The notes: generated by a model not told the origin, from the letters alone. A stretch of DNA of 36,108 nucleotides from an uncultured Lachnospiraceae bacterium (GCA_910578715.1 CAJTRL010000038.1:1-36108); one strand, 5' to 3'; shown: positions 13,899 to 23,366, counted from the first letter of the stretch. Made by a program: numbers and translations.

Positions 13899-16082
13899 CT
13901 ATGCTGTTACCATCCGAAATTCTTTCTGGTACGCCGGATATTCCACCTTTTCTGCGGGCATCGGGAGTCCCCCCTCCATCAGCGCGGAACCATAATAGCG
14001 CTCTCCCGTCTCTGCATCTTCATACAGAGCATCCGAAGCAAGTCCTTTCAGTTTTACATATGTTATCGTCATGTTACCATGATTTTCCAACAGCACGACA
14101 TTCAAAAGCGCTCTTTTTTTATCTTCCGACGCGAACATCCATGCTGCACAGGCATCGTGAAATGGATTCGACAGACGATAGTAATTTCCATTCTGAATCA
14201 GTTCTTCGTACTTTTTATATTGTACGATTTGTATCTTAATTTCTTCTTTCTCTTCTTCGCTCAGGCTGTCCGTAGCAAGCTCATAGCCAAAGGTTCCCGC
14301 CATCGCCACGACGCCCCGCGTATGCAGACTTGTGCTCCGGCCCGTCTGGTGATTGGGCGAAGCCGAAACATGGGAGCCGACTGTCGAGACCGGATAAAAA
14401 AACGAAGTTCCATACTGAATCCGCAGTCTGTCCACTGCATCCGTGTTATCGCTGCACCAAATCTGCGGCGTATAATACATCATTCCGGCGTCAAACCGGC
14501 CTCCGCCGCCGCTGCACCCTTCGATAAAAAGGTCCGGATATCGCGCAAGCAGCTTTTCCAGGAAGTCATATACGCCGAGCATATAATCATACGTTACTTT
14601 GCCCGGATAATTGACTGCGGAATAAACTTCCGCAATACTGCGGTTCATATCCCATTTGATATATTCAATATTGCCCTGGTCCAAGATACCACAGATTCGT
14701 TCAAAAATTAATTTCCTTACATCTTCCCTTGAAAAATCAAGCATCAGCTGGTTTCTGCCACGCACCGGTTTTCTGCCCGGAATCTGCATCGCCCAGTCCG
14801 GATGTTCCCGGTACAAATCGCTGTTCTCCGAGACCATTTCCGGCTCAATCCAGATACCAAACCTGACGCCGGCCGCATTCACTCCCCGAATCAGTTCGCC
14901 GAGCGTACATCCCAATTTTTCCTCATTCACATGCCAGTCGCCCAGACCGCTGTTGTCATCGTCTCTTTTTCCAAACCAGCCGTCGTCCATAACGACCATG
15001 TCGATGCCAAGTTCCGCCGCGCTCTTTGCCAGTTTCAATATCGTTGCCCCGTTAAAATTGAAATAAGCGGCTTCCCAGCTGTTAAGCAGTATCGGCCTCG
15101 ACTGTCTGCTGTACTTTCCTCTGCAGATATGCTCTCTGATACAGCGGTGAAACTTCTGCGATAACGCCGTCAGACCGTTCTCTGAATAAGCCAGAATCGT
15201 CTCCGGAACAACCAGTTTTTCTCCCTCCCTCAGCGGATAATGAAAGTACTCGCTCTGAAGCCCCATGATTGCTCTGGTCTGCTCGTACTGGTCTTTCTCC
15301 GCCTCGAACAAAAAGCTGCCGCTGTATACGAATACCATGCCATAACAGCTTCCGGCATTCTCCGTCGCTCCCTTTTCCGCCAGAATGACCGCCGGATTGT
15401 ACTGGTGGCTCGACGTTCCACGCCGGCTTCCAATCGCATAACTGCCATGTCCGATTTCCGCGCGCTGCAGATTCCGCTCCATTGCATGTCGTCCATAAAA
15501 ACTAAGCAAATCGTATTCTCCTGTCAGGAAATCCAAACAGGACGACGCGGCCTTCTCCACAACGATTTCTTCTTTGCCACAGTTCACTATGACCGCGCTT
15601 CTCGTAATGATATCTTCTTTCTCAAGCACACCGTATAAGAGCCGTACCTGTACGCCGTTTACGCCGTCTTCCAGCGTGATTTCCAGTGTCTGTGCTTCCT
15701 CTTTCTCTGCATAGACTGCCGGAAGTCCCGGCAGTCCATACTTTCCTTCTTTTATCTCACAGCTGACATAACGTAAATCACAGCAGTCGGAGCCATCCAC
15801 ATTGTGAATCACGAGCGCACTGTTCCGATAGTCTCCCACACCCGAAACCGGATATTCCTGTGGCAGCACATCCATCGAATAGGTTCTGTTATCACCCACA
15901 TCCGCCGGATTACCGGAAAAGCCTCTGTCATAATAAGTCAACAGGTAATCCATATCGCCGGATATACTGCCTCCATAATACAGGTGCAGCAAGAAGCCAA
16001 AATCATCCACTTTCATCTGATAAGTTGTATGTTCTGTCTGCAGCGTAAAAATCCGCTTCTCACGTTGATAATGAATCGCCAT
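13899..16082 (-). CDS. aga: GH36 alpha-galactosidase
   Basis: The 727 residues match the size of GH36 raffinose/melibiose enzymes. An N-terminal beta-sandwich (1-320) precedes the TIM barrel. Nucleophile D478 lies in YIKWDMNR and the acid/base is D548 in WCSDNTDAV. The substrate loop CSGGGGRFDAGM is at 523-534, and MDDGWFGKRDDD marks the galactose pocket. There is no signal peptide, so it acts in the cytosol on imported alpha-galactosides. AGGAG precedes ATG 16082, 24 bases after the msmG stop, as the last gene of the msm operon. Confidence 0.96.
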   Translation of the reverse strand: MAIHYQREKRIFTLQTEHTTYQMKVDDFGFLLHLYYGGSISGDMDYLLTYYDRGFSGNPADVGDNRTYSMDVLPQEYPVSGVGDYRNSALVIHNVDGSDCCDLRYVSCEIKEGKYGLPGLPAVYAEKEEAQTLEITLEDGVNGVQVRLLYGVLEKEDIITRSAVIVNCGKEEIVVEKAASSCLDFLTGEYDLLSFYGRHAMERNLQRAEIGHGSYAIGSRRGTSSHQYNPAVILAEKGATENAGSCYGMVFVYSGSFLFEAEKDQYEQTRAIMGLQSEYFHYPLREGEKLVVPETILAYSENGLTALSQKFHRCIREHICRGKYSRQSRPILLNSWEAAYFNFNGATILKLAKSAAELGIDMVVMDDGWFGKRDDDNSGLGDWHVNEEKLGCTLGELIRGVNAAGVRFGIWIEPEMVSENSDLYREHPDWAMQIPGRKPVRGRNQLMLDFSREDVRKLIFERICGILDQGNIEYIKWDMNRSIAEVYSAVNYPGKVTYDYMLGVYDFLEKLLARYPDLFIEGCSGGGGRFDAGMMYYTPQIWCSDNTDAVDRLRIQYGTSFFYPVSTVGSHVSASPNHQTGRSTSLHTRGVVAMAGTFGYELATDSLSEEEKEEIKIQIVQYKKYEELIQNGNYYRLSNPFHDACAAWMFASEDKKRALLNVVLLENHGNMTITYVKLKGLASDALYEDAETGERYYGSALMEGGLPMPAEKVEYPAYQKEFRMVTA

Positions 16083-16106
16083 AACTACTCCTACCTTCTC
16101 GACATT

Positions 16107-16949
16107 TTATTTTACTGCGCCGTTTACAACACCGTTCAGAATCTGTTTCTGACAAATCAGGTAGAAAACCAGAATCGGAATCAGCGATAACAGATAAGAT
16201 GCAAACGCCAGGTTATAGTTTGTTCCGAACTGTGACTGGAAATTCAGCTGCGCCAACGGAAGCGTGTTCTGGGAAGAACCCGCCATAATAACGAGCGGCG
16301 TCATAACGTCGTTCCATACCGCCAGCGCCGTAATTACCGCAACGGTCGCATGCATCGGCTTCATAATCGGGAAAATGATTTTCCAGTAGGTACGCCAGGT
16401 GGATGCACCGTCTACCCTGGCCGCCTCTTCCAGCGCCAGCGGAATATTCACGAGATATCCCGAATACAGCATGACGTTCATCGGCATATAAAATACGACA
16501 TAAAGGAGAATTACGCCGACCCAGTTCGCCAGTCCAAGCTCTGCCGTCTGTTTTGCCAGAGGCATCATCAAAATCGCAAAAGGCACAAACATACCGCTGA
16601 CAATAAAAAGGTATACAAAATTATAAAACTTGCTTTTCTTATTTCTTCCTAAAGTATATCCCATTAAGGAATGAATAATAATCGACAGTACAACGGTCGA
16701 TACGGAAATCAGAAGGCTGTTCCGCAAAGAGTTCCAGAAATCCGTTACTTCCATCGCCTCCCTGAAATTATCGAGACTCCAGGTTTTGGGCAGGGATAAC
16801 AGGCCGCTGATGCTGTTTGTCATTTCCGAAGGCTGCTTGAAGGCGATGATAACCGTCATATACAGTGGAAAAATAATCGTCGAAAGGCCGAGAATCAACA
16901 GCACCATGACAGTTTTATTTGCTTTAACTGCACTTGTTGTGTTTTTCAT
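16107..16949 (-). CDS. msmG: Sugar ABC transporter permease, MsmG type
   Basis: This 280-residue inner permease of the CUT1 class has six TM helices starting at about 12-33, and an EAA loop EEAARVDGASTWRTYWKIIFP (about 188-208) that contacts the shared ATPase. Its ATG overlaps the msmF stop (ATGA), with AAGGAGG inside the msmF end. It works with MsmF and MsmE to import alpha-galactosides. No ATPase gene is in the locus, so a housekeeping MsmK-like ATPase elsewhere is expected. Confidence 0.93.
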   Translation of the reverse strand: MKNTTSAVKANKTVMVLLILGLSTIIFPLYMTVIIAFKQPSEMTNSISGLLSLPKTWSLDNFREAMEVTDFWNSLRNSLLISVSTVVLSIIIHSLMGYTLGRNKKSKFYNFVYLFIVSGMFVPFAILMMPLAKQTAELGLANWVGVILLYVVFYMPMNVMLYSGYLVNIPLALEEAARVDGASTWRTYWKIIFPIMKPMHATVAVITALAVWNDVMTPLVIMAGSSQNTLPLAQLNFQSQFGTNYNLAFASYLLSLIPILVFYLICQKQILNGVVNGAVK

Positions 16950-17827
16950 AACTGCTCCTCCTTTGAACCGGAAAATTTCATCTGCGCAACAGAAATAGCG
17001 ACTATTACAATGAAGAATACAACCGCGTTCGCACTCTGGAATCCGAACTGGCCGCCCGACATACCGTTGTTATAAATCAGGTAGGATATGGACTCCGTAC
17101 TCTGTGCCGGACCGCCTTTGGTCAACGCCATAATCTGGTCGAATACCATCAGGAAATTTTTCACACTGAGCACCATATTGATGGAAAAAAACGGTATAAT
17201 CAGCGGGAAAGTCAGATGTTTGAACTGCTTCCATCCGGTCGCGCCGTCCAGGCCGCCCGCCTCATATACATCTTCCGGAACCGTCTGAAGACCGGAAATA
17301 TAAATAATCGTATTCATGGCAATTGCCTGCCACGCGCACACAATCATAATACCAATCCACGCCTTGCTCGGGCTCGAAAGAATACTCGTGCTCATGCTTT
17401 CCAGGCCGACCATATCCGCCAATGCCGGCAGAATATAAGTAAAGAAGTAGTTAAAAATGTAGCCGACAACGAGGGAGCCCAATATATTCGGCAGAAAATA
17501 CGCCCCGCGGAAGAATCCTTTCGCCCGAATCTTGCTATTTAAGCCAAGCGCCAGAATCAGGCTGATAATATTTACCACAATTGTCGTTACAAGCGCAAGT
17601 TTAATTGTAAACAAATAAGATTTGCCGACACGGGCGTCTGAAAACAAGTCGATATAGTTTCTGAATCCGACCCAGTCGTAACTTCCGAATCCTCTGAAAT
17701 TCGTAAAGCTGTAAATGACACCGCGAATCAGCGGAATGGTGTTAAAGCAGATAAACAGCCCAAGAATCGGAATTGTAATGAATAAAAAAGTTCTTTGTCT
17801 GTCATTTTTCTTAGAAAAAATATTCAT
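16946..17827 (-). CDS. msmF: Sugar ABC transporter permease, MsmF type
   Basis: This 293-residue CUT1 permease has a short cytosolic N-terminus (MNIFSKKNDRQR), six TM helices, and an EAA loop with YEAGGLDGATGWKQFKHLTFP (about 187-207). AGGAGT precedes ATG 17827, and the stop is shared with msmG by four bases. It lies 63 bases after the binding-protein gene in the same operon. Confidence 0.93.
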   Translation of the reverse strand: MNIFSKKNDRQRTFLFITIPILGLFICFNTIPLIRGVIYSFTNFRGFGSYDWVGFRNYIDLFSDARVGKSYLFTIKLALVTTIVVNIISLILALGLNSKIRAKGFFRGAYFLPNILGSLVVGYIFNYFFTYILPALADMVGLESMSTSILSSPSKAWIGIMIVCAWQAIAMNTIIYISGLQTVPEDVYEAGGLDGATGWKQFKHLTFPLIIPFFSINMVLSVKNFLMVFDQIMALTKGGPAQSTESISYLIYNNGMSGGQFGFQSANAVVFFIVIVAISVAQMKFSGSKEEQL

Positions 17828-17890
17828 AATATCAATTTTACTCCTTTCTGTGTCAGGAATTATTTTCCGGACGCTTCCTTTCTTTTTCTG

Positions 17891-19174
17891 TTATGAGCCT
17901 CCATTTGCCGCTTCATAGTCCTGTACCATGCGGATAATATCTCTGTTATAACGCTGCCAGTTCGCATCAAAGTTTGTCAGGAAATTATCCGTATTCTGCT
18001 CAATCAGATAGGTCTGAAGAAGAGCATCCACCGACATTTCAGAAGGATAATAGTGGTCCTGATAATCTGTCATATTTCCTGACTCGATGAACGGAAGCAT
18101 TCCGTCCAGCATGGAGGAAAGCTGAAATTCTCCTGTCTTACAGGGAACTGCGTTCTGGTCGTCGATATACTTTTGCAGATTTTCGTCCGCATAAAGGAAG
18201 TTCAGCACTTCATAAGCCGCTTCTTTGTTTTCGCAGTCAGCCATCACGCAGAAGCCCAGGTCGATACCCGAATTAAGTGTCCGCCCGTCCGCGGAGTCGC
18301 TTGCCGGCATTACAAACGAATCAATATTCAAATCGGGATTCACGGATAATATCTGAGGCGTCGCATAACTTCCGATGGTATACATTGCCGATTCGCCTCT
18401 TGCAAACGCTGTACAGGCATCGTTATAGCTGTATGCGAACGGTCCCTCCGGGCCGTACTGCAGAAGCTGTAAATATTTCTCGGCCAGCTCTCTGTATTCC
18501 GTTGTAAAGTTCGTCTGTCCCTTGTTCACCTGTTTGGTCGTGTCCGAAGGCGAAAGTTCTACTGCCATCGCATTCCAGGGCGCAAGACAGGTCCATGTAT
18601 CTTTAAATCCAAAATAAAACGGAAGAATCCCTTCGGCCTGAATCTCGTCACACAGCGAAAGAAGTTCATCCCATGTAGTGGGTATCTGCCAGCCGTGTTC
18701 TTCGAACATATCCCTGTTATAAAGAACACCCGCGGCATTTGCCACATACGGTATAATGTAGGTTCCATCCGTTGGAACCAGTTCGAGCGATTCGGCGATG
18801 TCCAGATATCCCTGATTGATATACTGCATCCCTTCATAGCCCGAAACGTCCGACAGAATTTCCGCATCCACGAAATAGGAATAGTTGATATCTCCTCCGA
18901 TTCCGATAATATCCGGATAATCCTCTCTGATAAATCTTGTTTTCAAAATCGTCATTGCATCGTTAGGGGAGCTAATCGTCAGATGAATATTGTCGTGCGT
19001 CGCATTGAACTCTTCTTCGACCACTTTAAAGTAATTGGCCGCTTCCGGTTTGTACTGCACAATTTCAATTTCGATTTTTCCATCGTCCGAAGAAGCTCCG
19101 CAGCCTTGAACCGCAAACGCCGCTGCCGCACAGCATAATGTCAGTTTCAGGCATTTTAATCCTTTCCTTTTCAT
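17891..19174 (-). CDS. msmE: Alpha-galactoside-binding lipoprotein, MsmE type
   Basis: This 427-residue solute-binding protein has a basic lipoprotein signal (MKRKGLKCLKLTL) and a lipobox ending VQGC, with the lipidated Cys near residue 25. A family 1 extracellular sugar-binding fold follows, with EFNATHDNIHLTI, PTTWDELLSLCDEIQAEG and a C-terminal Trp-rich region. It captures the sugar outside the membrane and hands it to MsmFG. GAAGGAGAAAAGCT precedes ATG 19174. Specificity for raffinose/melibiose is inferred from the adjacent GH36 gene. Confidence 0.93.
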   Translation of the reverse strand: MKRKGLKCLKLTLCCAAAAFAVQGCGASSDDGKIEIEIVQYKPEAANYFKVVEEEFNATHDNIHLTISSPNDAMTILKTRFIREDYPDIIGIGGDINYSYFVDAEILSDVSGYEGMQYINQGYLDIAESLELVPTDGTYIIPYVANAAGVLYNRDMFEEHGWQIPTTWDELLSLCDEIQAEGILPFYFGFKDTWTCLAPWNAMAVELSPSDTTKQVNKGQTNFTTEYRELAEKYLQLLQYGPEGPFAYSYNDACTAFARGESAMYTIGSYATPQILSVNPDLNIDSFVMPASDSADGRTLNSGIDLGFCVMADCENKEAAYEVLNFLYADENLQKYIDDQNAVPCKTGEFQLSSMLDGMLPFIESGNMTDYQDHYYPSEMSVDALLQTYLIEQNTDNFLTNFDANWQRYNRDIIRMVQDYEAANGGS

Positions 19175-19205
19175 AGCTTTTCTCCTTCCCTGTTTTAGTA
19201 AAAAA

Positions 19206-19235
19206 ATTTTAACATACCTTGATGCTACCTGTAAA
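19206..19235 (-). promoter_or_regulatory. Promoter of the msmEFG-aga operon
   Basis: On the - strand TTTACA (19235-19230), 18 bases, and TAAAAT (19211-19206). It places the start about 25 bases before the msmE ATG. Confidence 0.55.
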
Positions 19236-19319
19236 TAACACTATTTTGTACATTTTATGTCTTTATGCTATTTTTATGTTATATATATGAAGTAATGTAG
19301 CATTTTGGTATATATGTTG

Positions 19320-19347
19320 AAAAACGCCTTGAAAAGGAGGCGTTTTT
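19320..19347. terminator. Terminator-like hairpin between divergent msm genes
   Basis: AAAAACGCC (19320-19328) pairs with GGCGTTTTT (19339-19347), giving T-runs on both strands. It lies between two divergent genes, where no gene ends, so it may end a short untranslated transcript or insulate the two promoters. Confidence 0.55.
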
Positions 19348-19390
19348 CCTGTACACTTTATGGTATGGCAGAATCATGAAATCTCATGAT
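19329..19390 (+). promoter_or_regulatory. Candidate msmR promoter and nearby dyad
   Basis: TTGAAA (19329-19334), 17 bases and TACACT (19352-19357) form a possible promoter whose -35 lies in the loop of the hairpin. Just downstream ATCATGA-AATC-TCATGAT (19373-19390) is a perfect inverted repeat suited to an operator. Both calls are from pattern only. Confidence 0.4.
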
Positions 19391-19434
19391 ATGCAGAATT
19401 ATGGGGTTCCTATGAAAAGAGAAAAGGTATCGAT

Positions 19435-20289
19435 ATGAGCGATGTGATTTTTTCCGTTTTTCCAAGTGAAAATTTTGTCGATTTGGGATTGTACCAGTTT
19501 GGGTGGGAACAGTGCGACCCCTCCCATTCCTTCGGTCCGGCTTCAAGAAACCACTATCTTTTTCATTTCTGCCTGTCCGGAACCGGCACGCTGTATGCCG
19601 ATAATTCCAGAGGAACGACCGATACCTGGCAGATAAAAAGCGGACAGGGGTTCATGATTTTTCCGCATCAGGTCTGCACCTATATTGCAGACCATGATAT
19701 CCCCTGGGAATATGTATGGATTGAATTTGACGGGCTGCGCGCCAAAGAGACCGTAGAGCTTGCCGGTCTTTCCGTGGACCAGCCGGTTTATAAGGCGCGC
19801 TACAAAGACATTCTGGATACAATGAAACAGGAAATGTTATATATTGTAAATCACAAAAACGAATCCCCTTTTCACCTGATTGGACACCTTTATCTGTTCA
19901 TCGACAGTTTCGTGCGCTCTGCCACTTCCGGACAGATTAACAAAGGGAACAGTCTGCGGGATTTTTATATTAAGGAAGCCTTTTCCTATATTGAGCAGAA
20001 CTTTCAGAACGATATTTCCATCGAAGATATTTCCGCTTTCTGCGGCTTAAACCGAAGTTATTTCGGGAAAATTTTCCGGGAAAACACCGGAAAATCTCCA
20101 CAGGACTTTCTCATCTCCTACCGCATGACCAAAGCGACGGAGCTGTTAAAGCTGACCAGCCTTTCCATCGGCGACATCGGAAATGCGGTCGGCTACCCGA
20201 ACCAGCTCCACTTTTCCAGAGCATTCAAAAATACTTATGGGATTTCTCCCAGGCAATGGCGGAATGAGCATGGGGGCGGGGGACAGTGA
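19435..20289 (+). CDS. msmR: AraC-family regulator of the msm operon
   Basis: This 284-residue regulator has an N-terminal cupin-like sugar-binding domain (about 25-165, RNHYLFHFCLSGTGTLYADN, then GFMIFPHQVCTYIAD) and a C-terminal double helix-turn-helix (185-280: YIEQNFQNDISIEDISAFCGL, YFGKIFRENTGKSPQDFL, IGNAVGYPNQLHFSRAFK). It is divergent from msmE, as in streptococcal msm loci, and probably activates msmE-aga in the presence of melibiose or raffinose. ATG 19435 is preceded by AAAAGG. A short ORF (19412-19438, MKREKVSI) ends with a TGA overlapping the ATG. Confidence 0.93.
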   Translation: MSDVIFSVFPSENFVDLGLYQFGWEQCDPSHSFGPASRNHYLFHFCLSGTGTLYADNSRGTTDTWQIKSGQGFMIFPHQVCTYIADHDIPWEYVWIEFDGLRAKETVELAGLSVDQPVYKARYKDILDTMKQEMLYIVNHKNESPFHLIGHLYLFIDSFVRSATSGQINKGNSLRDFYIKEAFSYIEQNFQNDISIEDISAFCGLNRSYFGKIFRENTGKSPQDFLISYRMTKATELLKLTSLSIGDIGNAVGYPNQLHFSRAFKNTYGISPRQWRNEHGGGGQ

Positions 20290-20318
20290 GCACCACCTTC
20301 GACCAAGAGCCGGCGCGG

Positions 20319-21662
20319 CTATTTTCCGGCCGAAACGCTGTCCTGTACAATTTCCGTCGAAAACTCCCCTGCGCGCAGCGTATAAGTTTCCCCCAGCGCC
20401 AGTTCCGGACTGCTGAAAACGACGGAAGCGCCCGGTTTCGCCGCTTTATGCCGGTACAGCTCTCTCCCATCCGCATCGGTAATTATAATTTCGGTTCCGG
20501 CCTCATAGGGTTTGTTAAAAAGATAACGAAAAGAACACTGTTCGGAGCTTTCGTCAAAAGTCTCCGCCATGCCGGAACTGCCAACTGCCAGAACCATTCC
20601 TCCTTTTATCTGACAGAATCCGTCATTCTCTTTCCCATAATCGAGCGGGCCGTCATCGTCCTTCGTCGGGCCGTCTATCACCAGTTCCCCACCCTCTATC
20701 AGCAGATTTCCGTTAGAATCCAGGCCATCCCCTTCCGCATTGATATGCAGAATCCCTCCTCTGATAATCAGGTTCGGCATTGTTTCCACGATATCTTCTG
20801 ACGGCTTCTTTTTCTTTTTGTCCTCTCCGCCGTTGGCGTTGATGCCGTCGTCACTGGCCGTAATATCGAATATACCGCCCTCTATGATGACCTGATTCGC
20901 TTCCAGCCCTTCTTCCGACTCCGCAATCAGGAAATTCCCTCCGGTAATATACAGCTCATATTTCGCCTGAATACCCTTTTTCCCGGCGCTTAACCGGAAC
21001 TCTCCGCCTTCAATCGTCACATCGTCTTTTCCTTTTACGGCATGGCCCGCCGCCTCCACCTCAATACAGCCGCTGTCGATGCGCAGTCCGGCCTTCGACT
21101 GAATCCCGTTGTTCAGCATTCCGGCAACTTTTAACGCCCCTTCCCCGGTAATTAACAGGTCTCCCTCCGCATAGATGACCGCGCCGTCGCCCTTTTTACC
21201 GCCATCGCTGCTATCAGCGCCAGCATTTCCGTTAGCGTTACCGCTTTGCAGAAAGTTCTCCGTTCCTTCCGCCAGCAGTATCGTCGCAGATTCCGCATTC
21301 TCTATATGAATGGCCGCCTCCGACGAATTGCCAAGCGTGACTCCGGCCAGCTCCAGCAGAACCTTCTCATCATCACAATCCACATAAATCTGCCCGTCTT
21401 CCAGCGCTCCCGTTATCCGGTAATGGCCGCCCTGTACAATTGTCACAATCTCACCGTCAGCGGCCGCGCCTGAAACGCCAGTCACTTCCGCGCCCCGGCC
21501 GGAAATGTCAATTGCATCTGTCCCCAGGGAAATCATCGTGGGCTCCGCCTCCGCGGAATTTTCCCAGAACAGGAACGCAAGGAGCGCAAGGATGCAGACC
21601 GCCAATGCGATGAATCCCGAAAATGCCGTATGCTCTTTTCTTTGATTCTGCTGATTGTTCAT
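20319..21662 (-). CDS. DUF4353 (Cthe_2159-like) carbohydrate-binding surface protein
   Basis: This 447-residue protein has one N-terminal TM/signal segment (about 15-35, FSGFIALAVCILALLAFLFW) and a long parallel beta-helix of repeats (TITIEGGEFRLSAG-, IIEGGIFDITASDDGINANGG-, LIIRGGILHINAEGDGLDSNG-like). Repeated Asp/Asn/Gly turns (DDGINANGG, GDGLDSNGN, TKDDDGPLDYG) match the calcium- and polysaccharide-binding family first described in Clostridium. Low-complexity stretches rich in Gly/Asn/Ser lie near 150. The second ATG is used because GGGAGG abuts the first. It converges with msmR; no terminator was seen between them. Confidence 0.88.
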   Translation of the reverse strand: MNNQQNQRKEHTAFSGFIALAVCILALLAFLFWENSAEAEPTMISLGTDAIDISGRGAEVTGVSGAAADGEIVTIVQGGHYRITGALEDGQIYVDCDDEKVLLELAGVTLGNSSEAAIHIENAESATILLAEGTENFLQSGNANGNAGADSSDGGKKGDGAVIYAEGDLLITGEGALKVAGMLNNGIQSKAGLRIDSGCIEVEAAGHAVKGKDDVTIEGGEFRLSAGKKGIQAKYELYITGGNFLIAESEEGLEANQVIIEGGIFDITASDDGINANGGEDKKKKKPSEDIVETMPNLIIRGGILHINAEGDGLDSNGNLLIEGGELVIDGPTKDDDGPLDYGKENDGFCQIKGGMVLAVGSSGMAETFDESSEQCSFRYLFNKPYEAGTEIIITDADGRELYRHKAAKPGASVVFSSPELALGETYTLRAGEFSTEIVQDSVSAGK

Positions 21663-21702
21663 TTCCATCCTCCCAGTCCGCCATCCATGCGCTTTTCTTT
21701 CT

Positions 21703-23127
21703 CTACGCTTTTACATATTTTTGTTTTGAACTTTTGGGCTTATCGGGTAACGTTAATCTTATTTTTCCGGCCTCTACCAATGGCGCAACCAGATTCAGCA
21801 TTGTGTGTGTACGGGATTTCCCTGTAAATGCAATCAGCTCCGCCCGAGTTCTCGGTACAGAACAGAATGACAGAATAGCATCCGCCGAAACAGTGTTTTC
21901 CTTGAAAAAATTATTCTTCATAACCACCTTAAATTCCCCGTGCATGACGGAAAAATCCGGAACCGGGAGTCCCGCGCCAACAAATTCAGCCCTCATTGTC
22001 GGAATCCCCGAATAGCGGTTTTCTGTAACTTTCAACAATTCGAGCATATTGGCAAGCGCTGCATTTCTCGTTTCGGGATGCACTTTTCCCAATGCGTTAA
22101 TTGTCATTTTCCCATATAATCCACCGCTGTTCAAAATTTCCATTCGGTCACGATACATTTCAATACGAATAGGTATGTTTTCCGTATAAATACTGTAATC
22201 ACGGTGAACAAGTGCATTCAGTATTGCTTCTCTTACTGCCTTGACCGGGTATTCCGGTTTATCGTTCCGATGCCCGTTATCATCCACAATTGTTTTCGTT
22301 CTGCTATTTTTCCGTACGAACTCTACAGCTTCTTCCAGCATATCTGGAATTGCACCGGTAATGCGCTTATTGTCAATAAACCGTTCTCCATCGTCGCCTG
22401 TAATACCCATTTCCGTACCTGGCAGACATATGGCCGTAATACACAGCTGTGGAAAATATGTCTGTGGATATCTGGAAAATGTCATTAATCCCGCCAGCGT
22501 CATCTCACCACCAACCGTTACACCCATCAATTCCAAAATCTCATGGTCAGACACATTTTCCGAAAGATTTTTTCTTTCCCGTTTTACGGCCTCAAGATAG
22601 CGATTCAGCCGTTCCGAATCCAATAACTGCATTTTGGCACTCGATACCGTTCTGATATCATCATGAATCCTTTTTCGAAAAACCTCATAACTATAAACTT
22701 CATATTCACTCATTAATTCATCGGATTCTCCAACACGAACATAAGAACCTTTTATACGTCCGACTCCTTTATAAAACACAGGCCTGTCCGTAATATCCAC
22801 ACCTGGAATTTCTGCGGAAACAATTATTTTTCCTTCTATTTCGCAAACAGTAAACAGCGCCCTGACCGCCGGTTCCATCTGCTTACACTGTTCTGTAACC
22901 TTTTTTTGTAAATCCTGTGGGTCATAAACGCCCTTGAGCCGATATCCATCCTTTTCATCCACCCCAAAAATGATAATTCCTCCATCATCCTGATTGGAAA
23001 ATGCCGATAATGTATCGAACAGTCTGGTAGGGCATCCATGTTCAGCAGACTTCAATTCTAATGTCTGTTTTTCTGTCTTCTGATATTGTATCTCTTGAAC
23101 AAGAACTTTTAATGCTGCCTCCTGCAC
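21703..23127 (-). CDS. AlbA_2 (Schlafen-type) ATP-binding protein
   Basis: This 474-residue protein has an N-terminal AlbA_2 domain (about 20-130: EKQTLELKSAEHG, LFDTLSAFSNQDDGGIIIFGVDEKDGY) and a C-terminal GHKL-type ATPase (about 290-400: VREAILNALVHRDYS with the N box, then IEMYRDRMEILNSGG). A winged-helix-like tail follows (FCSVPRTRAELIAFTGKSRTHTM). Such proteins act as DNA/RNA-linked ATPases or regulators and are common near mobile or defence genes; no exact role is claimed. The start is GTG 23127, eight bases after AAAGGAG. Period-21 repeats lie upstream. Confidence 0.88.
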   Translation of the reverse strand: MQEAALKVLVQEIQYQKTEKQTLELKSAEHGCPTRLFDTLSAFSNQDDGGIIIFGVDEKDGYRLKGVYDPQDLQKKVTEQCKQMEPAVRALFTVCEIEGKIIVSAEIPGVDITDRPVFYKGVGRIKGSYVRVGESDELMSEYEVYSYEVFRKRIHDDIRTVSSAKMQLLDSERLNRYLEAVKRERKNLSENVSDHEILELMGVTVGGEMTLAGLMTFSRYPQTYFPQLCITAICLPGTEMGITGDDGERFIDNKRITGAIPDMLEEAVEFVRKNSRTKTIVDDNGHRNDKPEYPVKAVREAILNALVHRDYSIYTENIPIRIEMYRDRMEILNSGGLYGKMTINALGKVHPETRNAALANMLELLKVTENRYSGIPTMRAEFVGAGLPVPDFSVMHGEFKVVMKNNFFKENTVSADAILSFCSVPRTRAELIAFTGKSRTHTMLNLVAPLVEAGKIRLTLPDKPKSSKQKYVKA

Positions 23128-23166
23128 CCCAACATCTCCTTTCTCATTCTGCCTATATTCTATATA

Positions 23167-23175
23167 AGTATAACA
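23167..23175 (-). promoter_or_regulatory. Extended -10 of the AlbA_2 gene
   Basis: On the - strand TGTTATACT (23175-23167) is an extended -10. No clear -35 is present, which fits activator dependence at the phased repeats just upstream (23201-23289). Confidence 0.45.
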
Positions 23176-23200
23176 TATTTTTTCTTGTACGCATATAGAA

Positions 23201-23289
23201 TGATAAATTAATTATCAATTATGATAACCATTTTCAAAGTCTGATAATATTTTCTTCAAATTTGATAAATACTTTTCAAATTCTTATCA
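23201..23289. repeat. Helically phased TGATAA repeat array
   Basis: TGATAA occurs at 23201, 23222, 23242 and 23263 on the + strand, spaced 21, 20 and 21 bases, and the reverse TTATCA at 23212 and 23284. TTTTCAAA-like cores alternate between them (23231-23238, 23273-23280). TGATAA-ATTAA-TTATCA (23201-23217) is a perfect dyad. The region is AT-rich and has no gene. Confidence 0.65.
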
Positions 23290-23366
23290 TAATAAACAAC
23301 TACGAAACGGTGCTTTCAAAACCTCAGTCGTACAATAATTCCCGGCATAATCCCGGAAGATTTCCT

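Noticed and set aside
13899..15638. Several long + strand frames opposite the alpha-galactosidase gene
   Set aside because: They are antisense to a gene with clear catalytic motifs and have no family match or ribosome binding sites.
19319..19335. Possible catabolite-response element (cre) upstream of msm
   Set aside because: TTGAAAAACGCCTTGA does not fit the cre consensus spacing, and the bases are explained by the hairpin stem.
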